Origin: Promethearchaeota archaeon
Lineage (GTDB): Archaea; Asgardarchaeota; Lokiarchaeia; Sigynarchaeales; SOKP01
Direction: 5' to 3'
DNA: 14,553 nucleotides
Assembly: GCA_014729315.1 (NCBI GenBank)
Contig: WJKD01000973.1
Location: 1 to 14,553, forward strand
Below are positions 7,345 through 14,404 of this stretch, piece by piece (the stretch's first letter is position 1; every line of letters starts with the position of its first letter). Under the pieces are notes generated by a model. That model had not been told where the DNA came from, did not search any database, and saw nothing but the letters and a program-made list of their open reading frames with translations. Both the position numbers and the translations under genes were made by a program.

Positions 7345-8013
7345 CTAAAGACTACCCAATTTAGTCTCGTCCCAAGCATTTTGAAAAATTTTTAAACCTT
7401 TATCGGTAAATGGATGTTCAAAACTATCTTTATACACTTGAAATCCCGCAGTAACTATATCAGCTCCCATTACCGCAGCGTCGGCAATTTGCTTACCATT
7501 TCTAACTGCGGCAACGATGATTTCAGTATTCATATCGTAATTGTTATAAATAGTCACGATATCAGCAATTAAAGCGGTACAATCCACTCCGGACGCTTCT
7601 TGCCATCCAATAAAGGGAGAACAGTAACTCGCGCCCAACCTCCCAACCTGTAAGGCTTGTGAGACAGTAAACACGAGTGTGACGTTAACTTTTACCTCTT
7701 CCTCCGTTAGCCTTTTAGTCGCGATTAATCCGCGCTCGTTGCATGGAATCTTAATAACAAAATTATCTGATAAAGCAGCGATTTTTTTAGCTTCCTCAAC
7801 CATTTCTTCTGCAGTGTTTAGATGAGGATCAACTTCAACTGAAATCGGAAAATCTAATCCTTTAAATTCTTCGGCGAATTCTTTTACGACAGTGAAGAAG
7901 GGTTTTCCCGAAGTTTTCACATGTTTCGGATTGGAGGTTACTCCATCAATTTTCCAATTTTTTAGGGCGTATTTAATTTCGTCAATTTTTGCTGAATCTA
8001 AAAAATATTTCAT
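7345..8013 (-). CDS. Transaldolase / fructose-6-phosphate aldolase (FSA/TalC) family protein
   Basis: A single-domain TIM-barrel class I aldolase of 222 residues, the usual size for FSA/TalC. Family landmarks are FLDSA with Asp6, DGVTSNP with Asn28, SVEV (58-61), FVIKIPCNERGL with the Schiff-base Lys88, and VNVTLVFTVSQAL (109-121). These enzymes split or transfer a dihydroxyacetone unit between a ketose and an aldehyde. By eye alignment, the two E. coli FSA phosphate-contact residues, Arg134 and Ser166, appear as Trp137 (SPFIGWQ) and Ala169 (VAAVRN). The natural substrate may therefore not be a sugar phosphate, or may be bound differently. It is 89 bp upstream of the ferredoxin-AOR operon on the same strand, so partial read-through is possible. 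It diverges from the amidohydrolase gene. A role in pentose-phosphate metabolism is the conservative alternative. Confidence 0.88.
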   Translation of the reverse strand: MKYFLDSAKIDEIKYALKNWKIDGVTSNPKHVKTSGKPFFTVVKEFAEEFKGLDFPISVEVDPHLNTAEEMVEEAKKIAALSDNFVIKIPCNERGLIATKRLTEEEVKVNVTLVFTVSQALQVGRLGASYCSPFIGWQEASGVDCTALIADIVTIYNNYDMNTEIIVAAVRNGKQIADAAVMGADIVTAGFQVYKDSFEHPFTDKGLKIFQNAWDETKLGSL

Positions 8014-8377
8014 AACCGTATTCTCTTTCCTTCTGTTAATAATTGAATTTTACTTTATTATTTAGGAAATTCATTCTTCAAATTTTTAGTTTTCTCTTTT
8101 CAGACATAAGACATGTTTAAAATTTGGTCTCAAAATTATTTATAAAGAATTCTAAATTCATCTTTCTTAGTCAACGAAACTATAAGAGATATATTTTGTA
8201 AAAAATAGAGTCCTCATAGCTCTTCGTAGACTGAGAGTAAAACAGTATATTAATATATAACTCTTATTTTCTTTTCTTATAATTCTTATTTTTATTTAAG
8301 GAAATCTTATCATAATTTAATTGATTTTCGTTAATTATTGCAGAATATAAGAAATAAGTTGGCAATTTTTTGATATT
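8014..8377. promoter_or_regulatory. 364-bp divergent regulatory spacer
   Basis: No coding frame or RNA gene is visible. Candidate promoter parts for the minus-strand transaldolase are CTAAATAATAAAG (about 8053-8065) and the symmetrical TTTATAAA at 8139-8146, which reads the same on both strands. A 12-bp palindrome, TATATTAATATA (8246-8257), and three CTTAT repeats in a pyrimidine-rich tract (8261-8297) are candidate regulator sites. A shared regulator for the two divergent units is plausible but not shown. Confidence 0.4.
8344..8351 (+). promoter_or_regulatory. TATA box for the amidohydrolase operon
   Basis: AATATAAG is centred about 30 bp before the ATG at 8378. This spacing predicts a transcript starting within a few bases of the start codon. 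There is no Shine-Dalgarno before the ATG, consistent with near-leaderless translation of the first gene of the operon. Confidence 0.45.
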
Positions 8378-9154
8378 ATGAGAATTATAGATGCCCATGC
8401 TCACATTCTAGATACTCCAAATTATATTGAGAATTTAATTAATGCTATGAACGAAAATGGGATAGAAAGAGCCTGCATAAGCGGTTTGGGTAAAATATTT
8501 AATTGCGTTGATAATAACTATATTAAGAAGATAATTAATACTCACCCAAATCGTTTTTATGGCTCGTATTTTATTCGCCCGGGAATGAGTTCGCCTTTAG
8601 AAATTAAACAAGCTTACGAAGATGGATTCAAAATGCTAAAAATCACAATTCCTACTAAACCATATAATCATCGATCTTTTAACTCCCTATGGGAAATTGC
8701 ACAAGAGCTTCGGATGCCCGTTTTATTTCATACGGGAGTTGTCACCTTACCAAAAACGATTCCAGAAGAGAATGTATCTTCGTGGAATATGCACCCCATG
8801 CGTCTTGAACCTATAGCTAATAAATTTCCCGATCTTTATGTTATAATCGCTCATTTAGGTATTCATTGGAATGAGGATGCTGCGGAATTGCTTCGAATGA
8901 AATCAAATATATTTGCTGATCTGACGGGAGAGCCTGATGGGTGGCGTGCGCGAGCTGATAAGACTGGGATGAGAAAATGGCTTTGGTGGGATGGCGCATT
9001 CAAGAAAATTGTATTCGGAACCGATGTGGAATATTCAAAAATTCAAGAAATTTTAAACCAAGATATAATCCGCTTAAAGAATTTGAATATAGATCAAGAT
9101 ACAAGAGAACTAATTTTCTACAAAAATATATTACGATTACTTGGAGAGAAATAA
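8378..9154 (+). CDS. Amidohydrolase_2 family metal-dependent hydrolase
   Basis: A 258-residue TIM-barrel protein of the amidohydrolase_2 (PF04909-type) family, which contains sugar lactonases, ACMSD-like decarboxylases and related hydrolases. Metal ligands are visible in order: DAHAH (His7, His9), LFHTG (His118), IIAHLG (His159) and FGTD (Asp216), a complete set. There is no signal peptide, so it acts in the cytoplasm. It is too short and of the wrong subfamily for NagA, the GlcNAc-6-phosphate deacetylase. Three bases separate its stop from the next ATG, and a Gfo/Idh oxidoreductase follows. That pairing suggests a lactonase acting on the oxidised sugar, as in fuconate or rhamnonate routes. 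A decarboxylase or an amidohydrolase role on an amino sugar is also possible. Confidence 0.82.
   Translation: MRIIDAHAHILDTPNYIENLINAMNENGIERACISGLGKIFNCVDNNYIKKIINTHPNRFYGSYFIRPGMSSPLEIKQAYEDGFKMLKITIPTKPYNHRSFNSLWEIAQELRMPVLFHTGVVTLPKTIPEENVSSWNMHPMRLEPIANKFPDLYVIIAHLGIHWNEDAAELLRMKSNIFADLTGEPDGWRARADKTGMRKWLWWDGAFKKIVFGTDVEYSKIQEILNQDIIRLKNLNIDQDTRELIFYKNILRLLGEK
9143..9148 (+). promoter_or_regulatory. Shine-Dalgarno GGAGAG for the NagB-like gene
   Basis: GGAGAG lies inside the last codons of the amidohydrolase gene, nine bases before the ATG at 9158. This internal gene has a good ribosome site whereas the first gene of the operon has none, a common archaeal arrangement. It supports ATG 9158 over the later Met at codon 12. 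Confidence 0.6.
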
Positions 9155-9157
9155 AAA

Positions 9158-10000
9158 ATGACGGAAAGACATACTGAAGTTAGAAATTTAATGAAAATGA
9201 GTCCAGAAGAAGTTATAGAGAAAGCAGGAGACAATTTAATAGTAAAGGACAATTTAGAAGACCTTTACGTAGAATTCGCTAGAGAAATTTACAAGGAAAT
9301 CCGAGGAGATTATAAAGATAGCGATTCCTCCAGGATAATTCTACCGGTTGGACCCGTTGAACAATATGATTTTCTATTTGAAATGCTCAAAACTAATAAA
9401 ATCTCTCTGAATAATTGTATGGTTTTTTTTATGGACGAGTATTGTAATGAGAACGGAAAAGCTCTGGGTATTCAGCATCCTCTAAGTTTTAAAAGAATTG
9501 CCACCTCCAAATTTATAAATCCTCTTAAAGAATTTGGTCTCAAGGATGATCAAGTTATATTTCCTAACGAGGTAAATATCGGGCAAATAGATAGCAAAAT
9601 AGAGAGGATGGGAGGCATTGACACAACTTTTGGAGGCATAGGCATTCACGGTCATGTGGCTTTTAATGAACCCGAGAAAGGTGTAGCTCAAAAGGGATCA
9701 AGAAGAGTAACATTGAATAATTATACAATAACAATAAATGCTATACGTTCTAATATAGGCGGAAACTTAGAAAACTTTCCAAAAGAAGCTTTCACACTGG
9801 GATTGAATACTATTTTAGCTTCGAGAAGAATTGTGTTATGCTGTAGGAGTGATATTTTAGATTGGGCTTCAACTATTCTTAGGATAGCATTGTTTGGAAA
9901 TCCCGGAGATGACTATCCAGCGACATACGTTCAAAAACATCCTAATTATCTGATTTTGACTGATAAAAACACTCTTAAAACGCCTAAAAATATTATATGA
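9158..10000 (+). CDS. NagB-like glucosamine-6-phosphate isomerase/deaminase family protein, divergent
   Basis: NagB converts glucosamine-6-phosphate to fructose-6-phosphate and ammonia. This 280-residue protein keeps the NagB fold landmarks: FMDEYC (matching the DEY of NagB), HPLSFKRIATSKFI, GGIGIHGHVAFNEP, FTLGLNTIL, and a C-terminal region with ATYVQKHP. Compared with E. coli NagB (GNDGHIAFNEP), the Asp141 position is His in GIHGH, while the following His and the Glu of FNEP are kept. It also carries about 30 more N-terminal residues and little similarity outside the motifs, so a different sugar or reaction is possible. It sits in a tight operon after the amidohydrolase, and its stop codon overlaps an ATG (ATGA at 9997) that should start the next gene. 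Real NagB activity is possible but not certain. Confidence 0.78.
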   Translation: MTERHTEVRNLMKMSPEEVIEKAGDNLIVKDNLEDLYVEFAREIYKEIRGDYKDSDSSRIILPVGPVEQYDFLFEMLKTNKISLNNCMVFFMDEYCNENGKALGIQHPLSFKRIATSKFINPLKEFGLKDDQVIFPNEVNIGQIDSKIERMGGIDTTFGGIGIHGHVAFNEPEKGVAQKGSRRVTLNNYTITINAIRSNIGGNLENFPKEAFTLGLNTILASRRIVLCCRSDILDWASTILRIALFGNPGDDYPATYVQKHPNYLILTDKNTLKTPKNII

Positions 10001-10043
10001 GGTTATTCCACTGAAGGAGATAAAAGGAAAAGTAACCGCTATT
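9997..10043 (+). other. Start region of the Gfo/Idh gene: likely frameshift or non-ATG start
   Basis: An ATG overlapping the NagB-like stop (ATGA, 9997-10000) reads M-R-L-F-H and then hits TGA at 10012. The Gfo/Idh frame is open through this region and reads PLKEIKGKVTAIL before IGAGARG, which supplies the missing first Rossmann strand. One extra base near 10010 would join ATG 9997 to that frame and give MRLFH?LKEIKGKVTAIL. Alternatively, CTG at 10011 with GAGGT (9999-10003) seven bases ahead could start translation. The TTG at 10044 would cut off the first beta strand. Confidence 0.6.
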
Positions 10044-11423
10044 TTGATTGGTGCAGGTGCTCGGGGATGGCACACATATGGGAAATGGGGGTTAAAAAAT
10101 AAGGATAAAATAATTTTCCTCGCTGTTGCTGAACCTCGAAAAGCTCGTAGAGAAGGATTCGCAAAAGACTGGGATATCCCAAAGGAGTTTCAATTTGATA
10201 GCTGGGAAAAATTACTCGATGCTAAAATTGGGAAAATCGCTGATGCGTGTTTGATTTGCACGCAAGATAAGGGTCATAAGAAACCCGCTATAAAAGCGTT
10301 GGACTTGGGGTATCACGTGCTCTTGGAAAAACCAATGGCAACAACCGAATCGGATTGTAAAAAACTGGTAGGTGCCGCAGAAGAGGCAGGAAAACAGCTC
10401 CGAATCTGCCATATTGCTCGCTACACTACCATGTTTACAAAGATTAAGCAAGCAATAAAAGAAGGATTGGTCGGCAAAATTATAAACATTAATCACTCTG
10501 AAAACGTAGCTTATTGGCATTTTCCCCACGGTTATGTGCGAGGGACTTGGCGACGAAGCGACATGTCAAGTCCTGTTATATTAGCTAAAACCTGTCATGA
10601 CTTAGACCTCCTTTATTGGTTAGTTGAATCACCAGCAGAATATATTCAATCTTTCGGCGAGCTAAGCTTTTATAAGACTGAAAACGCTCCTGAGGGTGCA
10701 CCTGAAAGATGCACTGACGGGTGCCCAGTAGCTGAAAAATGTCCTTGGTTTGCTCCTCGATTATATGTTAGCGCTATTCCTATACTCAGAATTACTCAAA
10801 CATCAAAAAAAAGATTAATAAGATTAGCGGGAAAATTATTATTGAATCACCGTAAACTAGTGAAGGTATTAAGCTATATCGTTCCTCCATTGAAGAGATT
10901 TTTGAATTGGCAATATTGGCCCGCAACAGTTATCACGGATGACTTATCCTACGAAGGTAAAATGAAAGCTTTGAAAGAAGGACCGTGGGGAAGGTGTGTT
11001 TTTCATTGCGACAACGATGTTCCCGACCATCAAACCGTTAATATTCAATTTAAGAACGGAACAACTGCGACTATGACTATGCATGGACATTCTTATTTGG
11101 ATGGAAGGTGGATACGAATCTCTGGTTCAAAAGGTTCGTTATTGGGACAATTTACGTATGGTGGAGAAAAATTGGTATATTACGATCACCTAAAGGTTAA
11201 AGAAAAAATACTATGGGAACACGATATTACTTTTGGAGCTCATAGCGATGGAGACGATGGTTTGATGGAGTCTTTTGTTAATTCATTGCTTTATCCAGAT
11301 CAAGAAAAACAAGCGTTAACATCTGCTCGAGCATCTTTAGAAAGCCATCTTATGGGATTCGCCGCTGAAAAAGCAAGACTAGAAAAAACAATTGTAAAGA
11401 TGTCGGAAATTCGATCTTTATAA
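10044..11423 (+). CDS. Gfo/Idh/MocA family oxidoreductase with cysteine-rich insert
   Basis: NAD(P)-dependent Gfo/Idh/MocA enzymes oxidise or rearrange sugars and cyclitols. Counted from the TTG, the protein has the dinucleotide motif GAGARG (3-8), the LLEKPMA motif (93-99) with Lys96, and CHDLDLLYWL (184-193) at the usual His-Asp active-site helix. An insert (about 214-320) has CTDGCPVAEKCPWFAP (Cys223, 227, 233) and CVFHC (Cys318, 322), a possible structural metal site found in a large uncharacterised subgroup. The length (459) exceeds the 330-390 of simple members because of this insert. The true start is upstream of 10044, since TTG cuts into the first Rossmann strand; see the entry at 9997. 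It is the third gene of the amidohydrolase/NagB-like operon and ends 55 bp from the convergent mannosidase. It may oxidise a sugar whose lactone the amidohydrolase opens, or may act as an NAD-dependent glycosidase-type enzyme. Substrate unknown. Confidence 0.87.
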   Translation: MIGAGARGWHTYGKWGLKNKDKIIFLAVAEPRKARREGFAKDWDIPKEFQFDSWEKLLDAKIGKIADACLICTQDKGHKKPAIKALDLGYHVLLEKPMATTESDCKKLVGAAEEAGKQLRICHIARYTTMFTKIKQAIKEGLVGKIININHSENVAYWHFPHGYVRGTWRRSDMSSPVILAKTCHDLDLLYWLVESPAEYIQSFGELSFYKTENAPEGAPERCTDGCPVAEKCPWFAPRLYVSAIPILRITQTSKKRLIRLAGKLLLNHRKLVKVLSYIVPPLKRFLNWQYWPATVITDDLSYEGKMKALKEGPWGRCVFHCDNDVPDHQTVNIQFKNGTTATMTMHGHSYLDGRWIRISGSKGSLLGQFTYGGEKLVYYDHLKVKEKILWEHDITFGAHSDGDDGLMESFVNSLLYPDQEKQALTSARASLESHLMGFAAEKARLEKTIVKMSEIRSL

Positions 11424-11478
11424 AATTGATCAATGAATAAAACTCTTTGAGTAATAACGGTCGTTTTATGTTAATTCT
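11424..11478. terminator. Convergent intergenic region, weak terminator signals
   Basis: The 55-bp gap between two convergent stops contains ACTCTTTGAGT (4-bp arms) and AACGGTCGTT (palindromic arms), then TTTTATGTTAATTCTTTATTT on the + strand. It is probably where both transcripts end, through T-rich tracts rather than strong hairpins. Confidence 0.25.
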
Positions 11479-14103
11479 TTATTTCAATAGCTCGTAGAGT
11501 GATTTGACCTTAAGAAGCTCACCATAATCATATTTTGATAAATCATCTCCGGGATTTACTGGTATGACTTTTCCTAAAGTAATCTCCCTGCTTTCTTCCG
11601 GTCTTAAAGCAAAAAAATTGTCCGAAGCTACAAAATCAATTAAATCAGAAACAATGAAAACATATAGAGCGATATTCTCACTCTTAACGATTACTTTCAG
11701 ATTATTGTTTTTAATAGAGACTTGGCTAATATTTTTCAGTTTAATACTTAAGTTTGGATCTAAGAATTGATACTTTTTCGGTGCTTTTAGTAGTCTGAAG
11801 TCGCGAAAAGGTGCTTTATTAGGATTTTCTAACTCAATCATAGAATAAAATACTATAAGATTCGATATTTTTCCATTAAGTGGACCAATCCGAGATTGAT
11901 CAATGCTATTAATTAAAACTGACGAACAAGATTCAATTTTCGAGGTACTAGATCCATTTATCAGGAGATTTCCATCTAAAGTATAAATATTCCATTTTAA
12001 CCTTATTTTTTCATTGTATCTAAAATCGTTAGTAATCCAAAATTCAATTTTCTCTCCTTTTTGAACAACACTTGGATATAATGGTGAATAAAACCTTTTA
12101 GCAAAATAATGTAGAGCCTTCCAGCGGAGAAAATAATCTAAAGACGACCAGCTTACAACTGGCCAGCAGTCGTTAAGTTGCCAATAAAGAGTCCCCATAC
12201 AACGATAACTATTTCGATTCCGGCGCCAGTGTTCTACTCCAAATTGAATTGCTTCTGCCTGTGTGATTTGAGAAAGGATCACCTTATCTTCAAAATTTTT
12301 AGGGATAGTAAAGCGTCTTTTCATATATCTCAGAATTTTTCTATTGCCATCGCTATTCTTCTGATGATTTTCCATAATTTCAGATTCGAAATCATAATGT
12401 TCAGAGGGACAGAAGGAAGAGATTGTTTTAATAGACGGAAACGATTCGAAACCAAATTCTGACATAAATCGGGAATTAAAGCTCTGATACGATTTAAACG
12501 ATTTCCCTCCGTGCCAAACTGACCAATAATGAGAATCTCCTATGTCGGGTGAGTTCGAGTTGATTTTTCCCATTTTAAGTTCTACATAGCCATTTGATGG
12601 TGAGCTCACCCAATAATCTCTTTCTGGGTCGTATTTTGTAATTATCTGAGGAAGACATTTTTCAAATAATTCATTATATCCTTTTCTGAATTCGTTTTCC
12701 ATTTCTTCATCTTTGATGTCAGAATCCGCTATTAAGGCATTCCATAGGTATTCAATCTCGTTATTTCCACACCATAAAGTTAAACTTGGATGGGAACGGA
12801 GTCTTATTATATTTTGAATTGCTTCTTTTTCAACTTTTTCAAGAAATTTATTGTCAATTGGATAGATATGACAAGCAAAAGGAAAATCCTGCCACACAAG
12901 GATACCCAATCTGTCGCATATATCGTAAAATTCATCATCTTCGTAAATACCACCTCCCCACACCCGAATCATGTTCATATTAGCCTGTTGAGCTCTTTTT
13001 AAATTTTTAAAATAAAGATCATTCTTTTTTCCTCTGGGTATAAAACTATCGATGGGAATCCAATTAGCGCCTTTTGCAAATACTGGTATCCCATTCAATG
13101 AAAAATAAAAAGTCTCGCCCCAATCGTCTTTTTCTTGAACGAGTTTTATTTCTCTCAAACCAATTTTTCCAATATATTCCTCTATTAATTCATATTCACT
13201 GAATACACCAATTTTTAAATCATATAAATTAGGTAATCCCAGATCGTGAGTCCACCAAAGCTGAGGTTTTTTAATGTCAAACTTGACAGAATTATCTTTG
13301 GACTTTATTAAAATTTGTTTGAAGATATTTTTTCCATCGGGAGAAACAATCTCTACCTTTAGGGTGTAATTCAAAGCTTTTATATTTGTTAGGTCTGTTT
13401 TTAAGAGAATCTCTATGATCAAATCAACAGTTTGGACTTTAGCTTCTGAAAATTGTTTTAGATCTTTTACTTTAAACGATTTCAGATTATACTTAAATTT
13501 TTGTTTAAGATATACACTTTCGATTTTTATGTGATTACTCCCTTCTAGTTCTACTGGTTGCCAGATTCCGATGTCTGGTAACTTCGGACCCCAGTCCCAA
13601 CCGAACGAATATTGAGCTTTTCTTAAGTAAGGAATTCCTGGGAGCGCTTCCATGGGCGAAACTAGTTTTAACCCATTTCGCTCTATTTCTTCTCTCGCAA
13701 TCTTCGTTGGACTATCAAATACTAACCTCAATTCGTTATCTTTCGCTTTTAAAATATTTTTTATGTCAAACTCGTAGGTTAGGAACATGTCTTCAGCATA
13801 TCCTAAATATTGCCCGTTCAAAAAGATTTTCGCAAAAGTATCCAAACCACGAAATCTGAGTAAAATAGTTGAATATTCTAAAAAATCTTTTCCAAGATCG
13901 AATTTTTTTTCATATATCCAATCAGACTCGTAAACCCACTTACAATTATGCTCGTTTAAACCGTAAAAAGGATTATCGATAATTTTATTTCGAATTAAAA
14001 CTTCAAAAATAGTTGCGGGAACTTCGCTTGTGACTTTAATTGGTTTATCTATATGGCTAATTATCCAATTATCGTTTAAATCGAGTAATTCAACCTTTTC
14101 CAT
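11479..14103 (-). CDS. GH2 family beta-mannosidase
   Basis: Beta-mannosidase removes terminal beta-mannose from manno-oligosaccharides or N-glycan cores. The 874-residue length is typical. The N-terminal jelly-roll domain opens with LNDNWIIS, then EVPATIFEVLIRNKIIDNPFYG (28-48) and WVYESDWIYEKKF (56-68), classic for GH2 mannosidases. AQYSFGWDWGPK (163-174) is also conserved. The TIM barrel shows NMIRVWGGGIYEDDEFYDICD (377-397), the acid/base Glu449 in WCGNNEIEYLW, and the nucleophile Glu549 in FMSEFGFESFPS. TLYWQLNDCWPVVSW (638-652) completes the active-site region, followed by beta-sandwich domains. No signal peptide or membrane segment is present, so it acts in the cytoplasm on imported oligosaccharides. 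A TATA-like box lies about 27 bp before the ATG. Together with the GH3 gene it suggests use of beta-linked plant or microbial glycans. Confidence 0.95.
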   Translation of the reverse strand: MEKVELLDLNDNWIISHIDKPIKVTSEVPATIFEVLIRNKIIDNPFYGLNEHNCKWVYESDWIYEKKFDLGKDFLEYSTILLRFRGLDTFAKIFLNGQYLGYAEDMFLTYEFDIKNILKAKDNELRLVFDSPTKIAREEIERNGLKLVSPMEALPGIPYLRKAQYSFGWDWGPKLPDIGIWQPVELEGSNHIKIESVYLKQKFKYNLKSFKVKDLKQFSEAKVQTVDLIIEILLKTDLTNIKALNYTLKVEIVSPDGKNIFKQILIKSKDNSVKFDIKKPQLWWTHDLGLPNLYDLKIGVFSEYELIEEYIGKIGLREIKLVQEKDDWGETFYFSLNGIPVFAKGANWIPIDSFIPRGKKNDLYFKNLKRAQQANMNMIRVWGGGIYEDDEFYDICDRLGILVWQDFPFACHIYPIDNKFLEKVEKEAIQNIIRLRSHPSLTLWCGNNEIEYLWNALIADSDIKDEEMENEFRKGYNELFEKCLPQIITKYDPERDYWVSSPSNGYVELKMGKINSNSPDIGDSHYWSVWHGGKSFKSYQSFNSRFMSEFGFESFPSIKTISSFCPSEHYDFESEIMENHQKNSDGNRKILRYMKRRFTIPKNFEDKVILSQITQAEAIQFGVEHWRRNRNSYRCMGTLYWQLNDCWPVVSWSSLDYFLRWKALHYFAKRFYSPLYPSVVQKGEKIEFWITNDFRYNEKIRLKWNIYTLDGNLLINGSSTSKIESCSSVLINSIDQSRIGPLNGKISNLIVFYSMIELENPNKAPFRDFRLLKAPKKYQFLDPNLSIKLKNISQVSIKNNNLKVIVKSENIALYVFIVSDLIDFVASDNFFALRPEESREITLGKVIPVNPGDDLSKYDYGELLKVKSLYELLK

Positions 14104-14126
14104 TTTGAAAAATTCTCTAATTTCTC

Positions 14127-14134
14127 GTTATATC
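14127..14134 (-). promoter_or_regulatory. TATA-like box for the beta-mannosidase gene
   Basis: On the minus strand it reads GATATAAC, centred about 27 bp before the ATG at 14103. As with other promoters in this window, this predicts a leaderless transcript, and no Shine-Dalgarno is present. Confidence 0.4.
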
Positions 14135-14172
14135 TTTTTTAAATTACCACAAATAAAGATTCGCTTTAATAC

Positions 14173-14196
14173 TTTAAAAAAATTAATTTTTTTGAA
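14173..14196. repeat. 24-bp A/T palindrome
   Basis: Seven A, then TTAA, then seven T form a perfect palindrome, extended by TTT on the left and GAA on the right (one G-T wobble). It lies between two divergent promoters. A-tract DNA bends, so it may bind a chromatin protein or regulator; chance is also possible in this composition. Confidence 0.35.
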
Positions 14197-14333
14197 AAAC
14201 AGAGTGCTTTTATTTTTCAGATTTAGCGGAGTTTAATTGTTATTCAATAAATTTGGAGGGACTTTAAAAACAAAAACTAATAATAATAGATTGGATTTTG
14301 TATGGTTTAATTATAGAGATTGAAAATCCTTTC

Positions 14334-14341
14334 TTATAAAT
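14334..14341 (+). promoter_or_regulatory. TATA box for the gene starting at 14405
   Basis: TTATAAAT is the best archaeal TATA box in the spacer. A start of transcription is expected about 25 bp further on (around 14363), giving a 40-nt leader. Unlike the leaderless genes here, this one has a Shine-Dalgarno-like GGTG (14394-14397) seven bases before the ATG. Confidence 0.5.
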
Positions 14342-14404
14342 GTATTAAAAGTAGGGTATTCATAATAATTTAAACCAAAGACAAGTTATCAATGGTGTAA
14401 AAAA

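Larger units (their letters stand above)
14104..14404. promoter_or_regulatory. 301-bp divergent spacer with promoters and long A/T palindrome
   Basis: No gene is seen. It holds the promoter of the mannosidase near its left end and that of the next + strand gene near its right end. It also contains a perfect 18-bp A/T palindrome (14176-14193), extendable to 24 bp (14173-14196) with one G-T wobble. GGAGGG (about 14254) resembles a Shine-Dalgarno but no fitting start codon follows. Confidence 0.4.

Noticed and set aside
8378..9154. NagA (GlcNAc-6-phosphate deacetylase) paired with NagB
   Set aside because: The protein is about 120 residues too short and its motifs (DAHAH, LFHTG, IIAHLG, FGTD) are of the amidohydrolase_2 type.
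12786..13002. Short + strand reading frames inside the mannosidase gene
   Set aside because: They lie antisense to strongly conserved GH2 catalytic sequence and have no ribosome site or recognisable protein.
14254..14290. GGAGGG as the ribosome site of a small gene in the spacer
   Set aside because: No ATG, GTG or TTG at suitable spacing opens a frame of any length.
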